NCBI RefSeq assembly: GCF_007748195.1
Contig: NZ_CP037920.1
Coordinates: 558,001 to 622,000 of the forward strand
Direction: 5' to 3'
Source of the DNA: Gimesia aquarii
Lineage (GTDB): Bacteria > Planctomycetota > Planctomycetia > Planctomycetales > Planctomycetaceae
Length of the DNA stretch: 64,000 bases
Below are positions 26,727 to 36,548 of this stretch, piece after piece (the stretch's first letter is position 1; every line of letters begins with the position of its first letter). Under the pieces are notes generated by a model that was not told the origin of the DNA, ran no database searches, and saw nothing but the letters and a program-made list of their open reading frames with translations. A program made the translations under genes and the position numbers.

Positions 26727-26942
26727 CGTCTCCCCTCTTCGTCAAATTTGAATCAAACGCGAGTGGGCGATTATAGCATGGCCTGATAACGACATTCCAG
26801 CAAAAATCGTTGAGCCCTATTCGAGCATGTCGATTGCTGATTTGAGAGATAATGGATGATCACTTTGCTCTGGCAAGCAAGTCTGTCTGGCTTCGATTTT
26901 TGGGGAACCTGGATTGTTAGCGCGCTTGGTTTGTTACTAATC

Positions 26943-27536
26943 TCAAGCAGTTTGTGAATCGTCGATAGGAATCAGTTTGGGAATAGGGATTTGCAATCCC
27001 ACGACACCACCATGTCTTTTTTGTAGAGTTGAAAAGCGACATTTCAAAAATGAGAAGAGCTCTGCAGGAGGCTTCTGTTTCAAATACTGGTCTACAAAAA
27101 CCGCCATCTGCTCATCGTACTCTTTTTGACTGTGTGAGTGCACGTGATAGTGGCCTTCCAAACGGCGAATATCGCCATCAAAGGCAGGACTGATATGGTA
27201 CAGTTCATGCACAACGGTGATCAATTTTTCCTGGAAGGAATGATTCAAGAAGCGAGGCAGGTAAAACGTCAGGATATACAGCATTTCCTCTTGATCCTGG
27301 TAAACTCGTTGCGCCGTCCACTTGCGACCGTATCGAGTCGTATGAAGCGCTCCCTTTTCGAAACGCAGGGGGGTTAACTTAGCCTGCATTCCATAGGGCA
27401 CATTGCGGCGTGCTTGAGCGAATGCTACTGCAACCCGGTCCATGTCAATATGCTGAAATTCGGGCATCCGCTGTGCAATATCACGGCACAGGTCAAACAT
27501 GGCATGACTGAAATTAAAAGGCTTTTTCGTTGACAT
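26943..27536 (-). CDS. Putative metalloprotein with HExxH motif
   Basis: 197 residues, no signal peptide. HELYH (110-114) within VVHELYHISPAFDG, followed by a His-rich HYHVHSHS (129-136), resembles zinc-metallopeptidase helices of the gluzincin/metzincin type. The rest is unlike any family I recognise. It could be a small cytoplasmic peptidase or a metal-binding protein with lost activity. The ATG at 27536 has only a weak upstream site. It lies after the rplQ terminator as a separate unit. Confidence 0.55.
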   Translation of the reverse strand: MSTKKPFNFSHAMFDLCRDIAQRMPEFQHIDMDRVAVAFAQARRNVPYGMQAKLTPLRFEKGALHTTRYGRKWTAQRVYQDQEEMLYILTFYLPRFLNHSFQEKLITVVHELYHISPAFDGDIRRLEGHYHVHSHSQKEYDEQMAVFVDQYLKQKPPAELFSFLKCRFSTLQKRHGGVVGLQIPIPKLIPIDDSQTA

Positions 27537-27742
27537 GCTGTGTTATAGTGCGTCCAACTGAAATATAACGATTGTAAAGCTGTTCTACGAGATCTAAACA
27601 GCCCTGAAGATGCTACGATCAAGTTGGATACAAGCTAGAATCCTTTCTGCTACAACTTCACAACGACGTGATGAGAATCGTCAAACTCTCTTTCAGTCGA
27701 ATGAGCCGAGGGCTCTTTCGCCCGAAACACATTGGCGGGCGT

Positions 27743-27786
27743 AAAAAAAGCTAAGAGTATTTATCATTTTGAAATACCCTTAGCTT
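27743..27786 (-). terminator. Terminator at the end of the alpha operon
   Basis: A 15-bp stem (27748-27762 with 27772-27786, one G-U) followed on the minus strand by a T-run (complement of 27743-27749). It lies 57 bp past rplQ and closes the 33-kb cluster. Confidence 0.88.
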
Positions 27787-27842
27787 GTTAATTTTAGCGA
27801 GAACATTCGTTTCAGAATAGACGAATTTGAGCCTTCAGCAGC

Positions 27843-28556
27843 TTATTTCTCTTTCTCTGAATCATCCTCTGTTTCGGTTTCGGCGTCTTCAGCAGCGGCA
27901 GTTTCCGCAGAATCTTCGACGGCTTCTTCTGTGTCGGCTTCCGATTCTGCAGTCGCTTCGGTTTCAGCTTCATCAGTAGCTGTCGCTTCTGAACTTTCTT
28001 CGAGACTTGCACTACGTTTCTTCGGTTTAATCCGATCACGTTCACCTACAAACTCAATGATTGCCTGCTCGCCAGCATCACCGAGACGAACTGTTGCCAA
28101 TCGGACAACTCGGGTGTAGCCGCCATTACGCTCAGCAAATCGCTCGGCAAGTTCGTCGAACAGGATATCGACTGCTTCGTTATCGCGAAGTTCAGAAAAT
28201 GCCCGTCTTCGGTAGCTCAATGCAGGTGCGATTGCCTGATTCCATTCATTCCACTGCTCAGATTCCCGCCAGCTTTTCCACTCACTTGAGTTTTTATCTG
28301 CAGACGTCGCAAATTGTGTGGCTTTTTCTAAGTGCGGCTGTGCTTTTTTCGCCAACGTAATCAACTTCTCAATGAACGGACGAAGTTCTTTTGCCTTCTG
28401 AACGGTCGTTGTAATACGCCCGGAAACCTTGGGAGCGTTCTCTGCATCTTCGTCAATTCTGACCGTCTTAATGAAACTTGCGGCCATGTTCTTGAACATC
28501 GCTTTACGATGTGATGCGTTACGGCCTAGCTTACGGCCTCTCATTCGGTGTCGCAT
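27843..28556 (-). CDS. rplQ: Ribosomal protein L17 with insertion and acidic tail
   Basis: 237 residues, about twice the usual length. The L17 start [20 protein letters not shown] is intact and the second conserved part ([18 protein letters not shown], then [14 protein letters not shown]) is found at about 115-170. Between them is an insertion of about 40 residues (73-112). After residue 176 comes a 60-residue Glu/Ala/Ser/Thr tail. L17 binds domains of 23S rRNA near the tunnel exit. The gene ends the alpha operon after rpoA, and a strong terminator follows. Confidence 0.92.
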   Translation of the reverse strand: MRHRMRGRKLGRNASHRKAMFKNMAASFIKTVRIDEDAENAPKVSGRITTTVQKAKELRPFIEKLITLAKKAQPHLEKATQFATSADKNSSEWKSWRESEQWNEWNQAIAPALSYRRRAFSELRDNEAVDILFDELAERFAERNGGYTRVVRLATVRLGDAGEQAIIEFVGERDRIKPKKRSASLEESSEATATDEAETEATAESEADTEEAVEDSAETAAAEDAETETEDDSEKEK

Positions 28557-28636
28557 GACTTAACTCAAAATTCTTCTGATTGCTAAGAGTAAATGACTCG
28601 TTGATTGTATTGTGACGAAGCGAGAATCCATCAAGA

Positions 28637-29653
28637 TTAACGCGGTTGTGATGAGGAATTAGGAATCTTCATACCAAGACGTAGGCCAATCTGACTTAGC
28701 CGCTCACGGACTTCGACGAGAGTGGTTTCCCCAAAATTGCGAACGTGTAACAGATGGTCTTCTGACTTACCTACCAGATCACGAACGGTGTTAATTCCTT
28801 CGGATTCCAGACAGTTCGTCGCACGTACTGAGAGGTTTAATTCAGCAAGACTCTGGTTGAGTTTCTCTTCCAGCTCAAGGTCAATTGGGGCATAGCCGGT
28901 TGTATCCAACATACCCTTGAGACCACCTTCTGGTGGCATTTCTGGGCCGGGCTCTCGGTAAGTAATAAAGGGATTGAGGTGCTTACGCAGGATCTTGGAA
29001 GCTTCGACCAGAGCCATATCTGGTTTGACAGTTCCGTTAGTCCAGATTTCCAGAATCAGTTTGTCATAGTTAGTACGTTGTCCAACGCGTGTATCTTCAA
29101 TCTTATAGCGAACACGAACAACTGGTGAGAAAGTGGCATCCAAAGGAATGACGCCTACTTCCATATCGTGTTCTGCATGTTCAGAGGCGGGAGTATAACC
29201 ACGACCATTTTCAACGGTAATTTCCATGTTGAGCGGAACATCGTCTGTCATTGTTGCTATGACAAGATCTTGATTGATCACTTCGACCTGATCATCGGTA
29301 ATGACATCAGCTCCCGTTACAACACCACGCTCGTGTTTTTCGATTCGCAATGTTTTTGAAGTGGAACTGGAATTCTTGACGATTAACGATTTTAAATTCA
29401 AGCAAATTTCGGTGATGTCTTCAACCACTCCAGGAATGGTTGTGAATTCGTGTTGAACACCTTGAATTTTAACACGCGTGACGGAGCTACCTTCCAAACT
29501 GGAAAGCAGGATTCGCCGTAAACTGTTGGCAATAGTTGCTCCGAATCCACGCTCAAATGGTTCGGCTACAAACATACCATAAGTAGATGTCATTGAGTCC
29601 CGATCAGGGATGACACGGCTTGGTAATTCCAGTCCTCGCCAACGGATTCGCAT
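28637..29653 (-). CDS. rpoA: RNA polymerase alpha subunit
   Basis: 338 residues from the ATG at 29653 with GGAG nine bases upstream; the in-frame TTG at 29668 lies before that site. The N-terminal dimerisation domain shows the conserved [22 protein letters not shown]. The C-terminal domain (about 260-330) has [19 protein letters not shown] and [12 protein letters not shown], the helix-hairpin-helix region that binds UP elements. The alpha dimer nucleates RNA polymerase. In many bacteria rpsD lies between rpsK and rpoA; here it does not. Confidence 0.97.
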   Translation of the reverse strand: MRIRWRGLELPSRVIPDRDSMTSTYGMFVAEPFERGFGATIANSLRRILLSSLEGSSVTRVKIQGVQHEFTTIPGVVEDITEICLNLKSLIVKNSSSTSKTLRIEKHERGVVTGADVITDDQVEVINQDLVIATMTDDVPLNMEITVENGRGYTPASEHAEHDMEVGVIPLDATFSPVVRVRYKIEDTRVGQRTNYDKLILEIWTNGTVKPDMALVEASKILRKHLNPFITYREPGPEMPPEGGLKGMLDTTGYAPIDLELEEKLNQSLAELNLSVRATNCLESEGINTVRDLVGKSEDHLLHVRNFGETTLVEVRERLSQIGLRLGMKIPNSSSQPR

Positions 29654-29780
29654 TGAAATAATCTCCAAAGAACACAGCCAATAGAATTATGATTATCAAA
29701 TCACATTTCTTGTTATTTTTAACCCAAATCTTTTTACATAAGTAAAAAGTGAATCACCTCGTTACAAGAAGTGAATTTAC

Positions 29781-30161
29781 TCAGACTCTTCGTTTTTTCG
29801 GTGGACGACAACCATTGTGTGGTAATGGAGTAATGTCTTCGATCGCCCGAATCGTAATACCCGCTGACTGTAAGCCAGTGATAGCACTTTCGCGTCCGGA
29901 ACCGGGTCCCTTAACCCGAATTTCCATTTCTTTGACACCAAATTTTGCCGCTTTTTCAGCACAGATTTCTGCAGCTCTCTGGGCTGCAAAAGGTGTGCTC
30001 TTTCGGCTGCCTTTGAAACCAGAGGTTCCTGCGGTTGCCCAACAGAGCACATCTCCGTTTAAATCGGTAACGGTGACAGTGGTGTTGTTAAACGTTGCTT
30101 TAATATAAGCAACCGCTTTCGTGATATGACGTTTCACTTTTTTTCGTTTGACTTTAGCCAC
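29781..30161 (-). CDS. rpsK: Ribosomal protein S11
   Basis: 126 residues from a GTG at 30161 with AGGAG seven bases upstream. Conserved segments [40 protein letters not shown] and the C-terminal [11 protein letters not shown] match S11. The protein binds the 30S platform near the Shine-Dalgarno cleft. It is followed by rpoA without rpsD. Confidence 0.97.
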   Translation of the reverse strand: MAKVKRKKVKRHITKAVAYIKATFNNTTVTVTDLNGDVLCWATAGTSGFKGSRKSTPFAAQRAAEICAEKAAKFGVKEMEIRVKGPGSGRESAITGLQSAGITIRAIEDITPLPHNGCRPPKKRRV

Positions 30162-30324
30162 TCTAAAACTCCTGGTGTTTCTGTCACCCTGTTTTCAGAA
30201 ACTGAAATTCAATATTTCGAATATTTTATAATCGCAGTCACCAAAACTTATGGTAACCATTTTTTATGAACACATTTTAGTAATCTTCGCAGGATAAAAT
30301 CCAACAGGCTCGAGGAACTGTGGC

Positions 30325-30711
30325 CTAGTGGCGGGCATCCTTAACACCTTTTTTACCAGCAACGGTTTTCTTTCCACCTTTTCGTGTACGGGCATTGGTT
30401 TGAGTATTTTGCCCGCGTACGGGAAGACCGCGTCGATGTCGTATTCCACGATAAGACTGAATGTCTCGCAAACGAGCGATATCCTGTTGAGTTGATCTGC
30501 GTAATTGCCCTTCGACGGAATATTCCGTATCTAACAGATTCACAATCCGACTTAATTCGTCGTCTGTAAGATCTTTTGCTTTCAACTGAGGATTGATATT
30601 CAATTTGTGACAAATATCGGTCGCTGTCACACTGCCAATCCCATACAGATAGGTAAGGGAAACATAGACAGGTTTTTCATTTGGAATATCAACACCGAGA
30701 ATACGAGGCAT
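30325..30711 (-). CDS. rpsM: Ribosomal protein S13
   Basis: 128 residues. The start [20 protein letters not shown], the helix [20 protein letters not shown], the motif [13 protein letters not shown], then TNARTRKG, all fit S13, a 30S head protein contacting 50S and P-site tRNA. The ATG at 30711 has GGAG nine bases upstream. It follows rpmJ and precedes rpsK as in the classical alpha operon. Confidence 0.97.
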   Translation of the reverse strand: MPRILGVDIPNEKPVYVSLTYLYGIGSVTATDICHKLNINPQLKAKDLTDDELSRIVNLLDTEYSVEGQLRRSTQQDIARLRDIQSYRGIRHRRGLPVRGQNTQTNARTRKGGKKTVAGKKGVKDARH

Positions 30712-30777
30712 TTTATTTCACTCCGCTGGATGTAAAAACTGATAACATAAAAATCACAGAGACTCTACTTGAGACGA

Positions 30778-30894
30778 TTACCCTTGCCGCTGCTTGTGGC
30801 GTGGGTTCGAAGAGCAAATGACATACACGCGCCCTTTTCGCCTGATGACTTTACAGCTTTCACAAATCCGCTTAACACTAGCTCGGACTTTCAT
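30778..30894 (-). CDS. rpmJ: Ribosomal protein L36
   Basis: 38 residues, found by translating the minus strand: [20 protein letters not shown], then [18 protein letters not shown]. The CxxC...C...H pattern is the zinc-binding L36 form. It is the first gene of the alpha block. infA and map, often nearby in other bacteria, are missing. The predicted promoter is 170 bp upstream. Confidence 0.95.
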   Translation of the reverse strand: MKVRASVKRICESCKVIRRKGRVYVICSSNPRHKQRQG

Positions 30895-31013
30895 CGTATT
30901 ACGATTTCTCTATAAGTTTGGTTCAAGATTATGGGCAGACAACGATAGGCGATTTACTGCTCATCTGTTGCTACCCGTGTCATTTAATTTATGATGCCCG
31001 TAAAATGAGCAAA

Positions 31014-31054
31014 CTCCGGCTTCGTAACAAACCTGTACTATTTCCGAAGCGGAG
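31014..31054 (-). promoter_or_regulatory. Candidate leader hairpin before rpmJ
   Basis: On the minus strand CTCCGCTTCG (31054-31045) pairs with CGAAGCCGGAG (31024-31014) with one bulged base and a 20-nt loop. It begins about 6 nt from the predicted start and lies in the leader of about 165 nt before rpmJ. It may be an operon-control element; its function is not known. Confidence 0.5.
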
Positions 31055-31065
31055 CGAATCAGGAA

Positions 31066-31095
31066 ATTATAAACTTCACAATTGCAAATCGACAA
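31066..31095 (-). promoter_or_regulatory. Candidate promoter of the alpha operon (rpmJ to rplQ)
   Basis: TTGTCG (31095-31090) and a perfect TATAAT (31071-31066) with an 18-bp spacer on the minus strand, between secY and rpmJ. The start should be near 31060. Confidence 0.65.
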
Positions 31096-31146
31096 GTGAC
31101 ACACCCCTTTTTTGGCGATTTTCACAGTGACTTGCTTGTTTATTCT

Positions 31147-32508
31147 TTACAGATCGCTCTCCAGTAGTCCTGAATAGTTCCGCATCACCAGATGGCTGTC
31201 AATTTTATTGACCAGGTCTAATACCACGGAAACTACAATTAAAAGGCCGGTTCCACCGTAAAAACTCGCCACCAGGAAATCGACTCCCAGCCAAGTCGAC
31301 ACCAAAGTAGGAATAATTGCCACAATTGACAGAAATGCTGCCCCGACATAGGTAATGCGAACCATCACCTGTTCCAGGTAAGCGGCGGTTCTCGCTCCAG
31401 GACGATATCCGGGGATAAAAGAACCATAATCTTTCAAGTTTTCTGCCATATCTTTGGGGTTAAATGTAATCGCTGTCCAGAAGTAGCAGAAGAAGTAAAT
31501 CAATACTACGTAAGACATTGTGTAAATAAAGCCACGACTCATCGGCTGAAATGCTTCATCCAACATTGCCCAAAACGGCCAGCTGGACCATTGGCTAATG
31601 GCATGAAACAGAAAGTAAGGGAACATCAATAAACTGGATGCAAAGATGATCGGCATCACGCCTGCCTGGTTGACTCGCAGAGGCAGTGACTGACGTTGGC
31701 CGCCGGAGACTTTTCTGCCTCGAACATGCTTTGCACTTTGGATCGGAATACGTCGTTGTCCCTGAGTAATAGCAATTACCCAGACCACTACGAAGACAAA
31801 CACCAGTGCCAATATCAATAAACGGTCAATTCCCGTATCTGTTCCTAAAGCAATTCCTTTTTCAAACGCCGGTTCTATTAAGCTCCAGCCTGCCTGAGGC
31901 ATTCGAGCCAGAATACCCGCCATAATCAGTAAGCTGATCCCGTTTCCAATTCCATAAGCGTCGATTTGTTCACCGATCCACATCAGGAAGACGGTTCCTG
32001 TCGTCATGGTAATGGTGGCGACGAGATGGAAATAGAAGTTATCGTATTTTTCCAAAATCAAACTGGTACCGGAGCCAAAGCCGCCCGAAAGCGTGGAGAT
32101 CCAAAAATAGCTCTGTACCAGACAAATGACGACAGTAGCGTAACGTGTATATTCATTAATTTTCTTTCTGCCAGCCTCCCCTTCTTTCTGGAGGCGTTCC
32201 AGAGGTGGATAGACCGTACCCATCAACTGGAAGATAATGGAGGCAGAAATGTAGGGCATAATCCCCAAACCAAAGATCGTACTCTGGCCAATATTAGAAG
32301 CAGAAAATAAAGAAATTACCTGCATCACCTGGCCAATTCCACCTTCCTGACTTTGTAAGTCAGTCAGTGTTTTAGCGAGCTGTGCCTGATTCACGAATGG
32401 CAGGGCAATCCAGAATCCCATCCGGTAAATGGCTAATAGTCCCAATGTGAGGACGATTTTTCTACGCAGCTCGGGAATTTTGAACAGAACTAATAATTTA
32501 CCGAGCAT
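31147..32508 (-). CDS. secY: Protein translocase channel subunit SecY
   Basis: 453 residues with ten expected hydrophobic helices. Recognisable parts are FWIALPFVNQAQ, LGIMPYISASIIFQLMGTVY, ERLQKEGEAGRKKINEYTRY, GNGISLLIMAGIL and RVNQAGVMPIIFASSLLMFP. SecY forms the membrane channel with SecE (encoded at 57903) and SecG. The ATG at 32508 has AGGA nine bases upstream. The usual downstream partners adk, map and infA are absent; a 252-bp spacer with a promoter leads to rpmJ. Confidence 0.97.
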   Translation of the reverse strand: MLGKLLVLFKIPELRRKIVLTLGLLAIYRMGFWIALPFVNQAQLAKTLTDLQSQEGGIGQVMQVISLFSASNIGQSTIFGLGIMPYISASIIFQLMGTVYPPLERLQKEGEAGRKKINEYTRYATVVICLVQSYFWISTLSGGFGSGTSLILEKYDNFYFHLVATITMTTGTVFLMWIGEQIDAYGIGNGISLLIMAGILARMPQAGWSLIEPAFEKGIALGTDTGIDRLLILALVFVFVVVWVIAITQGQRRIPIQSAKHVRGRKVSGGQRQSLPLRVNQAGVMPIIFASSLLMFPYFLFHAISQWSSWPFWAMLDEAFQPMSRGFIYTMSYVVLIYFFCYFWTAITFNPKDMAENLKDYGSFIPGYRPGARTAAYLEQVMVRITYVGAAFLSIVAIIPTLVSTWLGVDFLVASFYGGTGLLIVVSVVLDLVNKIDSHLVMRNYSGLLESDL

Positions 32509-32637
32509 AGGTGGCGGTCCTTTGTGTCATAGTTCAGCAAACGCTTTGTGATATAAGCCCTCAGATCAACTTTGATTGACGGCAGAATGTTTTTGTCTCG
32601 CAACGGATTGCTGAAATCAAGTCCTTGAATTATTAAC

Positions 32638-33090
32638 TTATGACAAAATTCGACTGACAGTACCCCCGGCAGCCTGGATTTTTGTCTCAGCTGACTGGGA
32701 AAACAAATGAGCGGTCACAGTTAATTTTTTACTGAGATCGCCGTTACCTAAAATCTTCACTTGATCGAAGCGTCCTTTTGCCAGGCCTTTTTCAGCCAGT
32801 ACTTCAGGAGTGACTTCAGCGCCGTTTTCAAATGCCTGCTCCAATGAGGAGACATTCACTACAGCGACTTTCTTCGCAAACTGTTTATTATTGAACCCAC
32901 GCTTCGCAACTCGTAGTGCCAGAGGAGTCTGTCCCCCTTCAAAGCTCGTACGACGCGATGAACCAGCACGACTTCCATAACCTTTATGACCACGAGTTGA
33001 TGTTTTGCCATGACCTGAGCCCGGTCCACGACCAACTCGTTTTCGTTTTTTATGCTTTTTGATTCCGCGATGGACATCATCAATTATCAT
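32638..33090 (-). CDS. rplO: Ribosomal protein L15
   Basis: 150 residues. The start with KRKRVGRGPGSGHGKTSTRG, then GYGSRAGSSRRTSFEGGQTP, is diagnostic of L15, which helps 23S rRNA assembly. The ATG shares a base with the rpsE stop (TAATG). GAGGAG ten bases upstream lies in rpsE. rpmD, normally between rpsE and rplO, is absent. Confidence 0.97.
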   Translation of the reverse strand: MIIDDVHRGIKKHKKRKRVGRGPGSGHGKTSTRGHKGYGSRAGSSRRTSFEGGQTPLALRVAKRGFNNKQFAKKVAVVNVSSLEQAFENGAEVTPEVLAEKGLAKGRFDQVKILGNGDLSKKLTVTAHLFSQSAETKIQAAGGTVSRILS

Positions 33091-33569
33091 TAGACTTCAA
33101 CTCCTCTCAAACGTGCAACATCTTCCCGGGTTCGTAATTTTGAGAGTCCATCAATGGTGGCTTTCACTACGTTGATCGGGTTATTGGAACCACGGCTCTT
33201 GGTGAAAATATCAGTAATTCCAGCTGCTTCCACAACGGCACGCACACCAGCTCCGGCAATAATACCTGTACCAGGACGAGCTGGGAGCAATAATACTCTT
33301 GAAGAACCAAAACGGCCGACCACTTCATGTGGTACTGTATGCTCGACTACGGGCACTTGAATCATGCTTCGATTTGCCTGCTTAACCGCTTTATCGACGG
33401 CTAGTGGAACTTCGATCGCTTTTCCGTATCCCCAGCCAACACGACCTTCTTTGTCTCCCACGACAACTAAAGCCGTAAAACTAAACCGACGCCCCCCCTT
33501 GACTACGCAGGCACAGCGACGGATCTGGATGACTGTTTCTGGCGTTTGCTTTCCACCTTCTTTTGACAC
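33090..33569 (-). CDS. rpsE: Ribosomal protein S5
   Basis: 159 residues from a GTG at 33569 (GGAG eight bases upstream). Features: [20 protein letters not shown] and [20 protein letters not shown] in the RNA-binding N-domain, then [20 protein letters not shown] and [20 protein letters not shown] in the second. S5 influences decoding fidelity. It directly abuts rplO. Confidence 0.97.
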   Translation of the reverse strand: MSKEGGKQTPETVIQIRRCACVVKGGRRFSFTALVVVGDKEGRVGWGYGKAIEVPLAVDKAVKQANRSMIQVPVVEHTVPHEVVGRFGSSRVLLLPARPGTGIIAGAGVRAVVEAAGITDIFTKSRGSNNPINVVKATIDGLSKLRTREDVARLRGVEV

Positions 33570-33608
33570 GATATCTTCTCCAACTCGTTTTTTTGAGTGA
33601 TGTCTCTA

Positions 33609-33974
33609 TTAAAAATCCAATCCTGCTTTTCGAGCAGAATCTGCCAAGGCTGCAACGCGCCCATGATATCGATAAGGACCACGATCAAAGGCAACTTCTT
33701 TAATTCCCTTTTCGACGGCTCGTTCACCAAGTAATTGACCCACTTTTTCGGCAGCAGCAATGTTACTGCCATTTTTGAGTTCACCGGCAAGACTTTTGTC
33801 TTTGGAACTGGCTGAAACCAGTGTATTACCTGCGGTGTCATCAATTAATTGAGCATAAATATGATTGTTACTGCGATAAACAGATAAACGAATACGACCA
33901 GTGTTACGAACCGTATTGCGAATACGAAACGCTCGTCGTTGCTTCTGCTTTTTCAGGGTCTTTTGTAATTTCAT
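33609..33974 (-). CDS. rplR: Ribosomal protein L18
   Basis: 121 residues from the ATG at 33974; the in-frame extension to 34025 starts with TTG and is unlike L18. The N-terminal [20 protein letters not shown] and [12 protein letters not shown] match L18, as does the end [21 protein letters not shown]18 is a 5S rRNA-binding protein at the central protuberance. It lies between rplF and rpsE in the usual order. Confidence 0.95.
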   Translation of the reverse strand: MKLQKTLKKQKQRRAFRIRNTVRNTGRIRLSVYRSNNHIYAQLIDDTAGNTLVSASSKDKSLAGELKNGSNIAAAEKVGQLLGERAVEKGIKEVAFDRGPYRYHGRVAALADSARKAGLDF

Positions 33975-34039
33975 GTTACCGTCATCTTTTAAAAAACAGT
34001 TCCGCCTCAAGCTACATTCAAACAAGTTGTTGAAAACGA

Positions 34040-34585
34040 TTAGCTCGCAAAGGCTTTACCAGCTTTACGTCTTACATATTCACCTTCATAACGTATTCCT
34101 TTGCCTTTGTAAGGTTCAGGCGGACGTACGCTACGAATATTCGCCGCAAATTGACCCACAGCATGTTTGTCTGCCGAGGTCACAACAATACTTGTGTTGT
34201 TCGGCAATTCACAAATCACTCCTTTGGGAACTTCCAGTACGATCGTATTGGCGAATCCCACCTGCAGGCTTAATTTTTGACCATTCAGAGTCGCTTGATA
34301 ACCAACTCCCTGAATTTCCAGTTTTTTCACAAAGGGAGATTCAACCCCTTGAACCATGTTGGCAATTAAGGCACGTGTTAGACCATGCAATGCACGATTT
34401 TGTCGTTCGTCATTGGGACGAGAAACTTTAATGGCATTGGTTTCCGAATCTAACTCAACATTCATAGCTGGGTGAAAATCTAAGGATAACTCACCGTGTT
34501 TTCCTTTTACGGAAATTGATGGGCTATCAATTTTAACTTCCACTCCACCAGGAACGGGAATTGGTTTATTACCGATTCGAGACAT
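34040..34585 (-). CDS. rplF: Ribosomal protein L6
   Basis: 181 residues. [20 protein letters not shown] is the conserved start, and the C-terminal [20 protein letters not shown]-like motif ([20 protein letters not shown]) is diagnostic. L6 lies near the sarcin-ricin loop. The ATG at 34585 has a weak ribosome site. It is in the expected order rpsH-rplF-rplR. Confidence 0.96.
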   Translation of the reverse strand: MSRIGNKPIPVPGGVEVKIDSPSISVKGKHGELSLDFHPAMNVELDSETNAIKVSRPNDERQNRALHGLTRALIANMVQGVESPFVKKLEIQGVGYQATLNGQKLSLQVGFANTIVLEVPKGVICELPNNTSIVVTSADKHAVGQFAANIRSVRPPEPYKGKGIRYEGEYVRRKAGKAFAS

Positions 34586-34651
34586 AACTTCAAATTCCAG
34601 TTAAATTAAAACGCTGCAGATCTCTAACAGCCAGCCTTAAATACCTTAGTA

Positions 34652-35047
34652 TTACCAGATCGTACAAAGCAACTCGCCGCCGACACCTTCTTTTTTGGCT
34701 TCACGATTACTGAGTACGCCTTTACTTGTTGAGAGAATACTAATTCCCATCCCTTGCAAAACTTCTGGCATTGACCGTAAGTCCTGATATGAACGACGCC
34801 CGGGTTTACTCTCACGAAGGATCTTCTGAATGACCCGTTCTCCGTTAGGGCCATACTTCAAATTCACTCGTAGAATATTTTGAGGACTGTTTTCGATCAC
34901 CTCATAATCCCAGATATATCCTTCACGTTGCAAAGCAGCAGCAATTGCTTCTTTGATTTTCGATGAAGGAATATCTACAAAAGGCCGTTCAATTTGCAGT
35001 GCATTACGAATTCGTGTCAGCATGTCTGCAATAGGGTCTGTCATCAT
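34652..35047 (-). CDS. rpsH: Ribosomal protein S8
   Basis: 131 residues from the first of two adjacent ATGs at 35047 (AGGG ten bases upstream); an 11-codon TTG extension is rejected. DPIADMLTRIRNA and KIKEAIAAALQREGYIWDYE open the protein, and GMGISILSTSKGVLSNREAK with GGELLCTIW closes it, all S8 hallmarks. S8 nucleates the 30S central domain and in E. coli represses spc. It follows rplE directly; rpsN is missing between them. Confidence 0.96.
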   Translation of the reverse strand: MMTDPIADMLTRIRNALQIERPFVDIPSSKIKEAIAAALQREGYIWDYEVIENSPQNILRVNLKYGPNGERVIQKILRESKPGRRSYQDLRSMPEVLQGMGISILSTSKGVLSNREAKKEGVGGELLCTIW

Positions 35048-35113
35048 TAGCTGGCTACCCTCACTGTTATTCTCCGACAATCTACTTTATGGTTGATGTT
35101 TTAAAATTTTTGA

Positions 35114-35659
35114 CTACTTACGAAATGGCATTCCGAATTCGGTTAACAACAGAAGCCCCTCTTCATTGTTCGAAGCCGTAGTCACAATCGTAATATTCAT
35201 GCCTTGTGTATAATGTACTGAATCCGGATCAATTTCCAGGAAAACCATTTGCTCATTTAAACCCAGGCTGTAATTCCCAGCACCATCGAAGGCTTTGGGA
35301 TTTACCCCTCGAAAGTCACGTACACGCGGTAAAGCAAGTGAAATCAGGCGTTCCAGAAATTCATACATGCGAGTGCCCCTTAAAGTCACCCGACAGCCAA
35401 TTTCCTGCCCTTCACGTAATTTAAATCCAGCAACGGACTTACGAGCACGTGTGATTTGTGATTTCTGGCCAGCTAAAAGAGTTAAATGGTCCGCAACCTC
35501 ACCAAGTCGTTTTCGATCTTGATTTGCGGCACCAACACCCATGCTGATCACAACTTTTTCAATTTGTGGCAGCGAATGAATATTGGTTCGTCCCAGTTTT
35601 TCTTTCAACGTGGGAACAATCTCTTCACGATATTGTTTTAATAGTGTTGGTGTTGCCAT
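35114..35659 (-). CDS. rplE: Ribosomal protein L5
   Basis: 181 residues. LPQIEKVVISMGVGAANQDR, QKSQITRARKSVAGFKLREG and GCRVTLRGTRMYEFLERLIS are L5-typical. L5 binds 5S rRNA and contacts P-site tRNA. It sits between rplX and rpsH; the gap to rpsH is 66 bp, too short for an S14 gene. Confidence 0.96.
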   Translation of the reverse strand: MATPTLLKQYREEIVPTLKEKLGRTNIHSLPQIEKVVISMGVGAANQDRKRLGEVADHLTLLAGQKSQITRARKSVAGFKLREGQEIGCRVTLRGTRMYEFLERLISLALPRVRDFRGVNPKAFDGAGNYSLGLNEQMVFLEIDPDSVHYTQGMNITIVTTASNNEEGLLLLTEFGMPFRK

Positions 35660-35721
35660 TGTTTTGTTTCAGGTTAACCGAGCTGCGGAGAACCTTCCTT
35701 ACTGTAAACTACAAAATCTGA

Positions 35722-36075
35722 TTATTGTTGCTGATACTTTGCTTTCGCGGGGCTGATTGTCCCCACTGATGCACTGCAAGATTTACAGAACCGTTCTTTG
35801 CTGCCATCTTTGGTGTAACGATAACCAACGCGGGTCGGTGCACTACATGCTTCACAATAAAATTTCACATTCGAAGTATCGATGGGCATTTCCACTTCCA
35901 ATCGTCCACCCTGGGGACTTTTGGGATGCCCGCGCTTTACGTGCTTAAACACACGATTCACATTTTCTACTGTTATTTTTTTACCACCATCTACTACGTT
36001 CAACACACGTCGAGGTGTATCGCCTGCATCTGCTCCGGTGATTACGATCACAGAATCGCCACGTCGTATCTTCAT
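35722..36075 (-). CDS. rplX: Ribosomal protein L24
   Basis: 117 residues. The KOW-type start MKIRRGDSVIVITGADAGD and the C-terminal zinc pattern with C74, C77, C97 and C100 (FYCEACSAPTRVGYRYTKDG, RFCKSC) match the zinc-bearing L24 seen in many bacteria. L24 initiates 50S assembly. The start is 2 bp past the rplN stop, with GAGG ten bases upstream. Confidence 0.96.
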   Translation of the reverse strand: MKIRRGDSVIVITGADAGDTPRRVLNVVDGGKKITVENVNRVFKHVKRGHPKSPQGGRLEVEMPIDTSNVKFYCEACSAPTRVGYRYTKDGSKERFCKSCSASVGTISPAKAKYQQQ

Positions 36076-36077
36076 TG

Positions 36078-36446
36078 TCAGACTACCTCGTTTGCCAGAC
36101 TAATAATTTTCATGTATTTGCGTTCTCGAAGTTCACGGGCCACTGCGCCAAAAATACGTGTTCCTCGAGGATTTCCCTCACCATCTAGTAAGACCATCGC
36201 ATTACTGTCAAATCTTACATAGCTTCCATCATCGCGACGACAAGGATACTTTGTGCGGACAATCACACCACGTACGACCTGGCCTTTTTTGATGGTACTA
36301 CCAGCCAGCGTCTTCTGGATACTGACGACAATCACGTCGCCGACTTCAGCGGTCCGGCGTCCAGTACCACCCAGCACTTTAATGCAGCGCGCTACTTTGG
36401 CCCCTGAATTATCACACACATCCAGATCAGTTTGCATCTGAATCAT
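36078..36446 (-). CDS. rplN: Ribosomal protein L14
   Basis: 122 residues. [40 protein letters not shown] and the end [19 protein letters not shown] are L14. It bridges the subunits and is the first gene of the classical spc block. The ATG at 36446 starts the conserved MIQMQT form. Confidence 0.97.
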   Translation of the reverse strand: MIQMQTDLDVCDNSGAKVARCIKVLGGTGRRTAEVGDVIVVSIQKTLAGSTIKKGQVVRGVIVRTKYPCRRDDGSYVRFDSNAMVLLDGEGNPRGTRIFGAVARELRERKYMKIISLANEVV

Positions 36447-36548
36447 GGCTTTGCCTGTTCCTTATCAACCCAAAAGATGAGGTAAACCTTATCTTTAAAC
36501 TTTGTACAACTAAAAAACACCAAATCGCGGTCAATCTACGAAAGACGT

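Noticed and set aside
30162-30324. Possible rpsD or other gene between rpsM and rpsK
   Set aside because: Only 163 bp, no S4-like frame on the minus strand.
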